A stretch of 64,000 nucleotides of DNA from Streptomyces sp. Go-475 (GCF_003330845.1 NZ_CP026121.1:3577501-3641500), one strand, 5' to 3'; shown: positions 35,552 through 44,289, numbered from the stretch's first letter. Numbers and translations: made by a program. Notes: generated from the letters alone by a model not told the origin.

Positions 35552-35656
35552 GCGTGCTCCCTTGCGATGTGAGGTCAGCGGGTGGTCCTTCGGACGCTGG
35601 ACTCCGTCTCCGGGACTCTCCGGACTCTCCTCGGGTGCCCTGCATCCGATGGAAAC

Positions 35657-35683
35657 AACGACTGGAATCAGGACAGAATTCCC
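35657..35683 (-). promoter_or_regulatory. SigR-type promoter of hrdD
   Basis: On the minus strand GGGAAT (35683-35678) is followed after exactly 18 bp by GTT (35659-35657), matching the SigR consensus GGGAAT-N18-GTT. Transcription would begin near 35650, giving a leader of about 100 nt before hrdD. SigR (thiol-stress) control of hrdD is established in S. coelicolor. Confidence 0.75.
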
Positions 35684-35743
35684 AACCCGCCCTCCGATTT
35701 TTCTGATCATGCAGTACCCTGTCCGGCCACACCGGGAGGCGAG

Positions 35744-36262
35744 ATGCTGTCGGAACGCACAGAGGTGCAGGTCAGGCCGGGAGTCGAGGGTGACCTCGAA
35801 GCCCTCACGGCCCTCTACAACCACTACGTACATGAGACAGCGATCACATTCGATACCGCGATCTTCACTCCGGAGGAGCGCCGCCCTTGGCTGCTCTCCC
35901 ACCCTGAAGACGGGCCGTACCGCCTGATGGTTGCCGTGGACCGCGACACACAGGGGATTCTGGGGTACGCCACCTCTAGCCCCTTCCGGGCGAAGCCCGC
36001 CTACGCGACCTCCGTGGAGACGACGGTGTACGTCGCCCCGGACGCCGGCCGCCGGGGCATCGGCACCCTGCTCTACGAGGCGCTCTTCGAGGCCCTGTCC
36101 GGCGAGGACCTGCACCGCGCCTATGCGGGCATCGCGCAGCCGAACGAGGCGTCGGCCCGGCTGCACGAGCGCTTCGGCTTCCGGCACGTCGGCACGTACC
36201 GGGAGGTCGGCCGCAAGTTCGGGCGGTACTGGGACGTGGCCTGGTACGAGAAACCGCTCTAG
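35744..36262 (+). CDS. Phosphinothricin-acetyltransferase-like GNAT protein
   Basis: A 172-residue acetyltransferase related to Pat/Bar and YncA. VQVRPGVEGDLEALTALYNHYVHETAITFDT covers the start of the fold (key: NHYVHET), TTVYVAPDAGRRGIGTLLYEAL is the acetyl-CoA site, and RLHERFGFRHVGTYREVGRKFGRYWDVAWYE (key: GRYWDVAWY) is the Pat-family C-terminus. It probably acetylates a small amine such as methionine sulfoximine or phosphinothricin. GGGAGG sits 6 nt before the ATG. Confidence 0.88.
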   Translation: MLSERTEVQVRPGVEGDLEALTALYNHYVHETAITFDTAIFTPEERRPWLLSHPEDGPYRLMVAVDRDTQGILGYATSSPFRAKPAYATSVETTVYVAPDAGRRGIGTLLYEALFEALSGEDLHRAYAGIAQPNEASARLHERFGFRHVGTYREVGRKFGRYWDVAWYEKPL

Positions 36263-36268
36263 GGGCGG

Positions 36269-37054
36269 TCAGCCGAACTGCACCGACCGCTTCGCCAGCC
36301 CCATCCAGAACCCGTCGATCACCGACTTCTGCGCGTCCAGCTCACCGGCCGCGTCGGCCGCGCCCATCGTGACGAACAGCGGGGCGAAGTGCTCGGTGCG
36401 GGGGTGAGCCAGCTGCCCCGCGGGCGACTTGCGGGTGAAGTCGAGCAGGGCGTCGACGTCCCGCGCCTCCAGGGCCCGCCGGCCCCAGTCGTCGAACTCG
36501 GCGGACCAGGCGGGGACGCCGCCCTGCCGGAGCGCGGCCAGGTTGTGGGTGAAGAAGCCGGAGCCGACGATGAGCACGCCCTCGTCGCGCAGCGGGGCGA
36601 GCCTGCGGCCGATCTCCATGAGCCGGACCGGGTCGAGCGTCGGCATGGAGACCTGGAGGACCGGGATGTCGGCCTCCGGGTACATCTCGACCAGCGGGAC
36701 GTACGCGCCGTGGTCGAGGCCGCGGTCGGGAACGTCCTGGACGGGCATGCCGGGGGCGCGCAGCAGCTTCCGCACCGACTCGGCGAGCTCCGGTGCGCCG
36801 GGGGCGTCGTACGTCACCCGGTAGTAGTGCTCCGGGAAGCCCCAGAAGTCGTAGACGAGCGGCACGGTCTCGGTGGCGCCGAGGGCGAGCGGAGCCTCCT
36901 CCCAGTGGGCGGAGACGATGAGGATCGCCCGGGGGCGGGGCAGGCCGGCGGACCAGGCTGCCAGCTCACCGGGCCAGACCGGGTCGTCCGCCAGGGGCGG
37001 GGCGCCGTGGCTGAGGTACAGAGCGGGCATGCGCTCCTGGGTGGCGGCGGACAT
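36269..37054 (-). CDS. Class III extradiol dioxygenase (DODA/YgiD type)
   Basis: A 261-residue metal-dependent dioxygenase of the LigB-like DODA type. Metal ligands are expected at the N-terminal LYLSHGAPPL His, at SAHWEE His and in DRGLDHGAYVPL. VGSGFFTHNL is another family segment. AAGGAG lies upstream of the ATG at 37054. It diverges from a MarR regulator, which is a common pairing. Natural substrate unknown; catechol-type aromatics are likely. Confidence 0.88.
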   Translation of the reverse strand: MSAATQERMPALYLSHGAPPLADDPVWPGELAAWSAGLPRPRAILIVSAHWEEAPLALGATETVPLVYDFWGFPEHYYRVTYDAPGAPELAESVRKLLRAPGMPVQDVPDRGLDHGAYVPLVEMYPEADIPVLQVSMPTLDPVRLMEIGRRLAPLRDEGVLIVGSGFFTHNLAALRQGGVPAWSAEFDDWGRRALEARDVDALLDFTRKSPAGQLAHPRTEHFAPLFVTMGAADAAGELDAQKSVIDGFWMGLAKRSVQFG

Positions 37055-37083
37055 GCTGCGACTCCTTCCAGAACATGGTTCCC

Positions 37084-37095
37084 TACAAAACTGTA
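37084..37095. promoter_or_regulatory. TACA-N4-TGTA repeat in dioxygenase/MarR region
   Basis: A short inverted repeat TACAAAACTGTA, 29 bp from the dioxygenase start, in an AT-rich 80-bp divergent region that also holds TTTGTTTAAAGTTCAA at about 37103-37118. Either could be the MarR operator. Confidence 0.35.
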
Positions 37096-37134
37096 CGGAC
37101 CATTTGTTTAAAGTTCAAGGAGGGTCCGCGTAGA

Positions 37135-37677
37135 GTGGACGACATGAAGGCACCCGCATCCGCACCGGCAACCGGCTCCACCGCGGAGCCCCAGGAACCG
37201 CGCTGGCTCACCGACGAGGAGCAGCGCGTATGGCGTTCGTTCATGGAGGGCGCCACTCTCCTCGACGACCATCTCGACCGTCAGCTCCAGCGCGACGCGG
37301 GCATGCCGCACGTCTATTACGGCCTTCTGGTCAAGCTCGCCGAGGCGCCGAGGCGGCGGCTGCGGATGACCGAGCTGGCGATGCTGGCGAAGATCACCCG
37401 CTCCCGTCTCTCGCACGCCGTCGCGCGCCTGGAGAAGAACGGCTGGGTGCGCCGCGAGGACTGCCCCGACGACAAGCGGGGCCAGTTCGCCGTGCTGACG
37501 GACGAGGGCTACGAGGTGCTGCGGCGGACCGCGCCGGGCCATGTCGAGGCCGTGCGCCAGGCGGTCTTCGACCGGCTCACCCCGGAACAGCAGAAGTCCC
37601 TCGGCGAGATCATGCGGATCATCGCCGAGGGACTCCAGCCGAGCGAAGCGGGTGCGGACCTGCCCTGGCTCCGCTGA
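37135..37677 (+). CDS. MarR-family transcriptional regulator
   Basis: A 180-residue MarR protein. The winged helix includes LRMTELAMLAKITRSRLSHAVARLEKNGWVRREDCPDDKRGQFAVLT (key: SRLSHAVARLEKNGWV and DKRGQF). I chose the GTG at 37135 because AAGGAGGG lies 10 nt upstream; the ATG 3 codons later is too far from it. Divergent from the extradiol dioxygenase, its likely target. Confidence 0.9.
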   Translation: MDDMKAPASAPATGSTAEPQEPRWLTDEEQRVWRSFMEGATLLDDHLDRQLQRDAGMPHVYYGLLVKLAEAPRRRLRMTELAMLAKITRSRLSHAVARLEKNGWVRREDCPDDKRGQFAVLTDEGYEVLRRTAPGHVEAVRQAVFDRLTPEQQKSLGEIMRIIAEGLQPSEAGADLPWLR

Positions 37678-37704
37678 CGCGGGAGCCGGGGCAGGTCCTG
37701 GAAT

Positions 37705-37741
37705 CCGTAGGCGCGAGGCGTCCCCTTCCTCGCGCCTACGG
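37705..37741. terminator. Terminator between convergent MarR and MFS genes
   Basis: CCGTAGGCGCGAGG and CCTCGCGCCTACGG form perfect 14-bp arms around a 9-nt loop, 27 bp after the MarR stop and 47 bp from the MFS stop. Confidence 0.8.
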
Positions 37742-37788
37742 GTGGCCCGAAGCGGGTGCGTGTACGGGTGAGGGTGCGGGTACGGCCG

Positions 37789-39327
37789 TCAGTGGGCGAC
37801 GACCGGGATCTGCACCTCGTCCGCCGCGCCCTCGCCGGAGCCGGTCACCGCGGTCATGTTCGGGCGGCCGGCGTTGACGAAGGTCAGGGCGATCGCGGCG
37901 GCCACCACGAGGATGCCGACGGCGAACCAGATGGCGCTGGTGTAGCCCTGCACCATGCCCTCCAGCTGGACCAGCTGCTGCTGGGACCGGCTGGTCGCCC
38001 CCACGATGTGGTCGGCGATGTAGGAGGTCGTCGCCGAGGCGGCGATGGTGTTGAGCAGGGCCGTGCCGATCGCGCCGCCCACCTGCTGCGAGGTGTTGAC
38101 CATCGCGGAGGCGACACCGGAGTCCCGGGGCTCGACGCCCTGCGTGGCCAGGGACATGGCCGGCATGAACGCCGTACCCATGCCGAGGCCGAGCAGCAGC
38201 ATCGCGGGCAGCAGCAGCGCCGCGTACGAGGAGTCGATCTCCAGCTGCGTCAGCAGCAGCATGCCGAGCGCGGCGACCAGGAAGCCCGGACCCATCAGCA
38301 GGCGCGGCGCGACCCGGGTCATCAGGCGGGTGCCGATCTGGGTGGAGCCCGTGATCATGCCCGCGATCATCGGCAGGAAGGCGAACCCGGTCTTGACCGG
38401 CGAGTAGCCCTTCACGATCTGCAGGTAGTAGGTCAGGAAGAGGAACAGGCCGAACATCGCGATGATCGCGAGACCGAGGGAGAGGTAGATGCCCCCGCGG
38501 TTGCGCTCGGTGACCACGCGCAGCGGCAGCAGCGGGGCCTTGACCTTGGACTCGACGACCACGAAGGCCAGCAGCAGCGCGGCCGAGGCGACGAACATGC
38601 CGACGGTCACGGAGTCGCTCCAGCCGTCCGACTCGGCGCGGGTGAAGCCGTAGACGAGGGCGACCAGGCCGAGGGTGGACAGGATCACGCCGGGGATGTC
38701 GAGCGGGGAGCGGTTGCGGCCGCCCTCCGGCTCACGGATGACGAAGTAGGCGCCGGCCGCGGCGATGACGGCGAACGGGATGTTCACGAAGAACGTCCAG
38801 CGCCAGTCCAGGTACTCGGTGAGGAAGCCGCCCAGGATCAGGCCGACGGCACCGCCGCCGCCGGCGATCGCGCCGTAGATGCCGAACGCCTTGGCGCGTT
38901 CCTTGGCGTCGGTGAACATCACGGCGAGCAGGGAGAGCGCGGCGGGCGCGAGCAGGGCGCCGAAGACGCCCTGGAGGGCGCGGGAGCCGAACATCATGGC
39001 CTCGTTGGTGGCCGCCCCGCCGAGGGCGGAGGCCGCGGCGAAGCCCGCGAGACCGAGGACGAAGGTGCGCTTGCGTCCCCACAGGTCGGCTATCCGCCCG
39101 CCGAACAGGAGCAGGCCGCCGAAGGCGAGGGCGTAGGCCGTGACGACCCACTGCCGGTTGCCGTCGGAGATGCCGAGGTCCTGCTGGGCGGAGGGCAGGG
39201 CGATGTTCACGATGGTGGCGTCGAGGACGACCATCAGCTGGGCGAGCGCGATGAAGACGAGCGCTTTCCAGCGGCCGGCGTCCGGTGCGGCCGGAGCGCC
39301 GAGAGCCTTTGAGGCTGTTTCAGACAT
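37789..39327 (-). CDS. DHA2-type (EmrB/QacA) multidrug MFS exporter
   Basis: A 512-residue, 14-helix exporter. VVLDATIVNIALPSAQ in TM1 is motif D1, GRIADLWGRKRTFVLG is motif A, and FLTEYLDWRWTFFVNIPFAV is the TM5-6 segment. It is paralogous to the exporter at 30712-32220. Start ATG 39327; a GTG 4 codons earlier is possible. It lies downstream of a TetR gene on the same strand, with a 196-bp gap holding a 12-bp tandem repeat, and is presumably repressed by that TetR protein. Confidence 0.9.
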   Translation of the reverse strand: MSETASKALGAPAAPDAGRWKALVFIALAQLMVVLDATIVNIALPSAQQDLGISDGNRQWVVTAYALAFGGLLLFGGRIADLWGRKRTFVLGLAGFAAASALGGAATNEAMMFGSRALQGVFGALLAPAALSLLAVMFTDAKERAKAFGIYGAIAGGGGAVGLILGGFLTEYLDWRWTFFVNIPFAVIAAAGAYFVIREPEGGRNRSPLDIPGVILSTLGLVALVYGFTRAESDGWSDSVTVGMFVASAALLLAFVVVESKVKAPLLPLRVVTERNRGGIYLSLGLAIIAMFGLFLFLTYYLQIVKGYSPVKTGFAFLPMIAGMITGSTQIGTRLMTRVAPRLLMGPGFLVAALGMLLLTQLEIDSSYAALLLPAMLLLGLGMGTAFMPAMSLATQGVEPRDSGVASAMVNTSQQVGGAIGTALLNTIAASATTSYIADHIVGATSRSQQQLVQLEGMVQGYTSAIWFAVGILVVAAAIALTFVNAGRPNMTAVTGSGEGAADEVQIPVVAH

Positions 39328-39405
39328 GGGGGTACCCACTTCGGGACTTCGTGACGGAAAAGAGTGACAAAAGGGATGGCTCGTCTAAGGGGACGGCCAT
39401 AGGGA

Positions 39406-39477
39406 CTGTTGCCTGGTCTGTTGCCTGGTCTGTCGCCTGGTCTGTCGCCTGGTCTGTTGCCTGGTCTGTCGCCTGGC
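39406..39477. repeat. Six tandem 12-bp repeats
   Basis: Unit CTGTTGCCTGGT or CTGTCGCCTGGT repeated six times with no gaps; only the fifth position varies (T or C), and the last base of copy six differs. It lies in the TetR-MFS gap and does not fall inside either gene. Copy-number change by slippage is likely. Confidence 0.9.
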
Positions 39478-39523
39478 CTTCAGGCGGTCGGGAAGGCCGA
39501 ACGCGTCGGCCGGGGCTGGTGGT

Positions 39524-40168
39524 TCAGGGTCGACGCAGGTCCTCCAAGGTCACGGCCGCGCCCGGCAGAGCGGAACGAGCGGGAGCCCGCAGCCCGTCCA
39601 GGAACAGCTGGAGATGACGGTGGACGAAGCGGTCGGCACGGACGCAGTCCGTACCGGCCGGGGGCCTGCTGAGCTGGGCCACGGCGATCATGACGTCCCC
39701 GACGTCCACGTCGGAGCGGAGCTGACCGGCCGCCCTGGCCCGGTCCATGACCTCGGCGATCAGCCGCTCGACCCGTTCGCGCGCGGCCTCCAGATCCGGG
39801 TGGTGCTTGTCGAACGTGCTGGAGATCATCGGGCACAGCGCGCTGATCCGCTCGTCGGCGGCGGCGTGCACGAAGCGCTCCAGCGCCTCGAACGCGTCCC
39901 CGGTCTCGGTGAGCGCGACCTCCGCCGCGGCGGCCGTACGGTCCATGACGGAGCAGACGACCTCGCGGACCAGCGCGTCGCGGTCCGGGAAGTTGCGGTA
40001 CACCGTGGCGTTGCCGACGCCGGCCCGGCGGGCGATCTCGTCGAGCGGCACCTCGGGGCCGTGCTCGACGAACATCTCCCGGGCGGCGGTGACGATCCGC
40101 TCCCGGTTGCGCAGGGCGTCGGCGCGCGGCCGGGGCGCCTTGCGCTGTACGGGGGTGGCGGTCTGCAC
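39524..40168 (-). CDS. TetR-family repressor of the adjacent exporter
   Basis: A 214-residue TetR protein. RERIVTAAREMFVEHGPEVPLDEIARRAGVGNATVYRNFPDRDAL (key: IARRAGVGNATVYRNF) is the DNA-binding domain. AGGAG lies 6 nt before the GTG at 40168. It is followed on the same strand by the DHA2 exporter. Two identical-arm inverted repeats lie 35-91 bp upstream, so autoregulation and exporter control are likely. Confidence 0.9.
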   Translation of the reverse strand: MQTATPVQRKAPRPRADALRNRERIVTAAREMFVEHGPEVPLDEIARRAGVGNATVYRNFPDRDALVREVVCSVMDRTAAAAEVALTETGDAFEALERFVHAAADERISALCPMISSTFDKHHPDLEAARERVERLIAEVMDRARAAGQLRSDVDVGDVMIAVAQLSRPPAGTDCVRADRFVHRHLQLFLDGLRAPARSALPGAAVTLEDLRRP

Positions 40169-40202
40169 GGCGTACTCCTGGTGTGAATGCGAAGCGCGTA
40201 TC

Positions 40203-40259
40203 CGGGGAGGGGCTCCCCGTTTCGCTCGGACACAGGTCTAAACGGGGACTGCCTCCCCG
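40203..40259. promoter_or_regulatory. Duplicate operators CGGGGA-N5-TCCCCG
   Basis: Two copies with identical arms: 40203-40219 and 40243-40259, with start-to-start spacing of 40 bp (about four helical turns). They lie in the divergent region between the TetR gene and the metalloprotease gene. Good candidates for TetR binding to both promoters. Confidence 0.65.
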
Positions 40260-40286
40260 GTATTTCCCGCTCCGGCGGCAATTCTT

Positions 40287-40302
40287 TGTGACCTGGCTCA
40301 CA
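40287..40302. promoter_or_regulatory. CRP-like site
   Basis: TGTGA-N6-TCACA, a perfect match to the general CRP half-sites, 190 bp upstream of the metalloprotease ATG. It matches the Streptomyces Crp pattern GTG-N6-GNCAC except for one base. Confidence 0.5.
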
Positions 40303-40476
40303 GTTCCGTCGATGCCGGGCTGCTGGACTGCGTCCGCACTGGGCCTACTGACGGGAAACCCACGATCGGTCTCCTCCAACGCGCGCCCCCGCACCCCGCG
40401 ACGCAGGGTGAGCGCAAGGGTGCAGTCGGAGACCGGCGGCTGCCACGGCGCGGGAGGTCCCTTGCAGGTCACGTCC

Positions 40477-41799
40477 ATGCAGCCGCAGCCCCGGGGCCGC
40501 GGGCCGGGCAGCGCGGGGCCGCTCGGCCGCCGGATATCCCGGCGCCGCCTGGCCGCGCTGGCCTGCGTGACCTCCCTGACCTTCACGGTCAGCACCTCGA
40601 CCGGCACGGGCCGCCTCGCCCCGGGCACCACAGCGGCCGGAGCGGGCCCGATCGCCCTGTCCCACAGCTCCGCGCACGCCCCCTGCCTGATCCGCGGCGC
40701 CCGCGAGGTCCAGATGTCCGAGGGCATCCCCACCTCCGAGGGCTACTCCCGCTCCACCGGCACCGTCCGCGCCCTCACCCTGATGATCGACTTCTCCGAC
40801 GCCCCCGGCGAGGGCAGGGCCCTGGACCGCTTCCGGGAGTTCTTCCCGCAGACCCGCCACTGGTTCCGCACCAGCTCCTACGGCCGCCTCGACTACCGCC
40901 CCGAGACCCCGGTCCCGTCCTGGCTGCGGATGCCGCGGTCCTTCCGCGAGTACGGCATAGAGCGGGGCGCCCCCTTCGACCCGGGCTACCGCGCGCTCGT
41001 CCGGGACATAGTCGCCGCGGCCGACCCGAAGGTGGACTTCCGCGGCTACGACCTGCTGAACGTGCTCGTGACCCCCAATGCCGGCCCCTCCGCCCTGGAC
41101 ACGGTCCTGTCCGTCACCTTCGCCGGGAATCCCGAGGCCCCGCCGGCGGACGGCGTCCCCGTCGCCAACGCCTCCTTCGTCTACTCCCGCCAGGACGACG
41201 GCTCGGGCTCCTACGACCGCACCGGCTACCGCGTCCTCCCCCACGAGAACGGCCACGTCTTCGGCCTGCCCGACCTGTACACCGCGGAGGGCGGGGGCGC
41301 GGTCGGCCACTGGGACATCATGAGCGAGGACTGGGGCGCCAACAACGACTTCCTCGGCTGGCACAAGTGGAAGCTGGGCTGGCTGGACGCCGACCAGGTG
41401 CACTGCGCGGCCTCCCCCGGCACCACGGAGTACACCCTGACACCGCTGGCCCGGGCCGGCGGCCCCAAACTGGTCTTCGTCCCCCTGAACGGCCGGACCG
41501 GCTACGCCGTCGAACTGCGCACCCGCGCGGGCAACGACGAGGCCGTGTGCCGCCCCGGCGTCCTCATCTACAAGGTCGACGCGGAGGTGGACACGGGCAT
41601 GGGCCCGGTCACCGTCTACGACTCCCGCCGCGACAGCGGCGGCTGCACGCGCGCACCGAACGTCCACGCGGAGCTGTCGGACGCGCCGTTCAGGGCCGGG
41701 GAGACGTTCAGGGACGCGCGGAGCGGGGTCGTGATCAAGGTGGTCGGGGCGGAGGCGGGGGCGGACGGCGGATACCGGGTGCGGGTGACCAGGGAGTAG
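40477..41799 (+). CDS. Secreted M6-like zinc metalloprotease
   Basis: A 440-residue secreted protease. The N-terminus has twin-arginine-like RRISRRRLAALACVTSLTFTVS, which could be a Tat or Sec signal. The zinc site is LPHENGHVFGLPDLY, an HExxHxxGxxD motif, with HWDIMSEDWGA as the downstream Met-turn segment typical of immune-inhibitor-A/M6-like enzymes. The start is uncertain: ATG 40477 has no near ribosome site, while TTG 40462 has GGGAGG 4 nt before it and would add five residues. A CRP-like site and the TetR operators lie upstream. Confidence 0.82.
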   Translation: MQPQPRGRGPGSAGPLGRRISRRRLAALACVTSLTFTVSTSTGTGRLAPGTTAAGAGPIALSHSSAHAPCLIRGAREVQMSEGIPTSEGYSRSTGTVRALTLMIDFSDAPGEGRALDRFREFFPQTRHWFRTSSYGRLDYRPETPVPSWLRMPRSFREYGIERGAPFDPGYRALVRDIVAAADPKVDFRGYDLLNVLVTPNAGPSALDTVLSVTFAGNPEAPPADGVPVANASFVYSRQDDGSGSYDRTGYRVLPHENGHVFGLPDLYTAEGGGAVGHWDIMSEDWGANNDFLGWHKWKLGWLDADQVHCAASPGTTEYTLTPLARAGGPKLVFVPLNGRTGYAVELRTRAGNDEAVCRPGVLIYKVDAEVDTGMGPVTVYDSRRDSGGCTRAPNVHAELSDAPFRAGETFRDARSGVVIKVVGAEAGADGGYRVRVTRE

Positions 41800-41887
41800 G
41801 GCCGGACCAGCGGCCGACCGGCGGTCCCTCCGCCGAGCCGCGTCCGGATTACCGTAGGCGTGCCGCGACCGCCGTACCGGAGAGCCG

Positions 41888-44200
41888 ATGCCAGCGAAGC
41901 CCACGCCCGAGACCCCCGAGGGGCCCGCCCGACCGGCTGACGAGAACGGGAAGCCGGGCGGGACGGCCGCAGACCGCTCGACACCGGCGGCCGGGACGGC
42001 CCAAGACCGCTCGACACCGGCGGCCGGGACGGCCCAAGACCGCTCGACACCGGCGGCCGGGACGGCCCAAGACCGCTCGACACCGGCGGGCGCGACGGCC
42101 CAAGACCGCTCGACACCGGCGGGCGCGACGGCCCAAGACCGCTCGACACCGGCGGGCGCGACGGCCCAAGACCGCTCGACACCGGCGGGCGCGACGGCCC
42201 AAGACCGCTCGACACCGGCGGGCGCGACGGCCCAAGACCGCTCGACACCGGCGGGCGCGACGGCCCAAGACCGCTCGACACCGGCGGGCGCGACGGCCCA
42301 AGACCGCTCGACACCGGCGGGCGCGACGGCCCAAGACCGCTCGACACCGGCGGGCGCGACGGCCCAAGACCGCTCGACACCGGCGGGCGCGACGGCCCAA
42401 GACCGCTCGACACCGGCGGGCGCGACGGCCCAAGACCGCTCGACACCGGCGGGCGCGACGGCCGAAGACCGCTCGACGCCGACCCTGGAGACGGCCGAAG
42501 ACCGCTCGGCACCGGCCACGGGAACGCACACTCCACCACAGCCCGTCCCCGCGGAGGCGGTCACCCCACTCATCCGCGGGATCGCGGTACTGCGCGAGCT
42601 GACGAAGGCGGACGGCACGCTGAGCCTGAGCGGTCTGGAACGCGCCACCGGCCTGGCCCGCTCCACGGTCGACCGCATCACGGCCACGCTCGCCCGCATG
42701 GGCTACGTCCGCGTGGACGGCCGGGACGTGCACCTCTCCCCCCGCCTGATGGAACTGGGCAACGCCTACCTGTCGGCCCTGCGCCTCCCCGCCCTCCTCT
42801 CCCCGCACGCGGACGCCCTGGCCGACGAACTGGACGAGTCGGTCTCCCTGGCGGTCGCAGACCGCGACGGCATCCGCTTCATCCACCAGGCGACCCGCCG
42901 CCGCGCGATGTCCCTGAGCTTCCGCATCGGCGACCTGCTCCCCGCCGAACGCACCGCGCCCGGCCCCCTGTTCGCGACGGAGTGGACGACCGCGGACTGG
43001 CAGCGCTGGCGGGAACGCAGGGCGGCGGACCCGAGGGACCTGTCCTTCACGGCCGTACCGCCACGCAGGTACGGCGCGGACGCGAGGTACGACGAGGACT
43101 TCGTACGCCGCACGGAAGAGGCGTCGGCGAACGGCTGGGCCGTGGACGACCAGCTGATCGAACCGGGCCTGGTGGCGATCTCGGCACCGGTCCGCTCCCC
43201 TCACGCGCACGACGAATCGACCACTGGGGGCGGCGACGTACGCGCGGGGGGACGCGGCGAAGGGCACGCGGGGGCAGGCCGGATCGCCTGCGTGGCAAGC
43301 ATCGTCAGCCACACGAGCCGCCACACGGCACACAACCTGCGGACGACCCTCCTCCCGAGGCTGCGGTCGGCGGTGACGGAGATGGAGGAGGAACTGCGCC
43401 GCACCCCGCCCCCGGAGCCCGGCCCGCCCCCCTCGGACCTGGCGCTCTGGACGGGCGAGTCCAAACTGAGGCTCGGCCGCGACTTCATCGAGTCCCTGGC
43501 GCGCGGCCTGACGGTCCTCACGGCGTTCGGCGAGGGCAGGCCGGAGCTGACGCTCACGGAGGTGGCCCGGGCGACGGGCCTGGCCAGGGCGACGGCCCGG
43601 CGGGCCTTGATCACGTATGAGCACCTGAACCTGGTGACGACCCGGGAAGCCCGCACCTTCTCCCTCACCCCCCGGGTCCTCTCCCTGGGCTACCCGCCCC
43701 TCTCCCGCACGTCCCTCCCCGAGATCGCCCAGCCCCACCTGGCCGACCTCACCTCCCGTATCCACGAGTCGACGTCGCTCGCGGTGCTGTCGGACTCCGG
43801 CGAGGAGATCCAGTGCACGGCGAGGGTGGCGACGGGCAGGGTGATGAGCGTGAACATCACGGTGGGCACCCGCCTGCCGGCCCACGCGACGGCTCTGGGC
43901 CGAGTCCTCCTGGCGGACTGGGCCGATGACCACCCGCTCCGGAATGCCCTGGCCACGGTCCGCTCCCAGGGTTACGCCTTGGTGGACGAGGAACTGGAGG
44001 AAGGCCTCCGCTCCCTGGCGGTCCCCATCCGCGACCGCGCCGGACGGGTGGTGGCCGCCCTGAACACGGCGATGCACGCGAGCCGCCGCTCCCTCCGGGA
44101 GTGCGTCACGGACCTGCTCCCCGAACTCACGACGACGGCCACCCGCATCGAATCGGACCTCCACACCGCCACCCGCTTCACCCACGTCTCCCTGACCTGA
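41888..44200 (+). CDS. Double IclR-family regulator with N-terminal tandem repeats
   Basis: A 770-residue protein. Residues about 29-215 are 17 copies of an 11-residue repeat, DRSTPAGATAQ. Two complete IclR modules follow. The first has HTH LSLSGLERATGLARSTVDRI (about 238) and an effector domain; the second has HTH LTLTEVARATGLARATARRA (about 555) and effector segments RLPAHATALGRVLLADW and NTAMHASRRSL. Tandem IclR proteins of this sort regulate aromatic catabolism (PcaR/PobR type). GGAGAG lies 6 nt before the ATG. The repeat is absent from ordinary IclR proteins and is probably flexible and variable in copy number. Confidence 0.88.
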   Translation: MPAKPTPETPEGPARPADENGKPGGTAADRSTPAAGTAQDRSTPAAGTAQDRSTPAAGTAQDRSTPAGATAQDRSTPAGATAQDRSTPAGATAQDRSTPAGATAQDRSTPAGATAQDRSTPAGATAQDRSTPAGATAQDRSTPAGATAQDRSTPAGATAQDRSTPAGATAQDRSTPAGATAQDRSTPAGATAEDRSTPTLETAEDRSAPATGTHTPPQPVPAEAVTPLIRGIAVLRELTKADGTLSLSGLERATGLARSTVDRITATLARMGYVRVDGRDVHLSPRLMELGNAYLSALRLPALLSPHADALADELDESVSLAVADRDGIRFIHQATRRRAMSLSFRIGDLLPAERTAPGPLFATEWTTADWQRWRERRAADPRDLSFTAVPPRRYGADARYDEDFVRRTEEASANGWAVDDQLIEPGLVAISAPVRSPHAHDESTTGGGDVRAGGRGEGHAGAGRIACVASIVSHTSRHTAHNLRTTLLPRLRSAVTEMEEELRRTPPPEPGPPPSDLALWTGESKLRLGRDFIESLARGLTVLTAFGEGRPELTLTEVARATGLARATARRALITYEHLNLVTTREARTFSLTPRVLSLGYPPLSRTSLPEIAQPHLADLTSRIHESTSLAVLSDSGEEIQCTARVATGRVMSVNITVGTRLPAHATALGRVLLADWADDHPLRNALATVRSQGYALVDEELEEGLRSLAVPIRDRAGRVVAALNTAMHASRRSLRECVTDLLPELTTTATRIESDLHTATRFTHVSLT
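41972..42532 (+). repeat. 17 x 33-bp coding minisatellite
   Basis: Seventeen in-frame copies of a 33-bp unit (period checked by spacing of GACCGCTCGAC from 41972 to 42467, exactly 15 units, plus one degenerate unit at 42500). Copies 4-15 appear identical. Copies 1-3 read PAAGT instead of PAGAT, and the last two diverge. The opposite strand is also open through the repeat, a consequence of its composition. Confidence 0.95.
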
Positions 44201-44289
44201 CCCCCACACCCACCCGACCCGCATCCGGTACGCTGACGCCTGTGGTCTTCCCAACCACAGGCACGCCGCTCCTTGCGTCCGCTGCCACT

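Noticed and set aside
41972..42532. CRISPR array
   Set aside because: The 33-bp units are contiguous with no spacers and are in frame within a regulator gene.
40345..42699. A 784-residue minus-strand frame and others through the repeat region
   Set aside because: It is antisense to the metalloprotease and to the IclR repeats. It stays open only because the 33-bp unit has no stops in several frames; its repeat VERSWAVAPAG is the reverse reading of the coded one.
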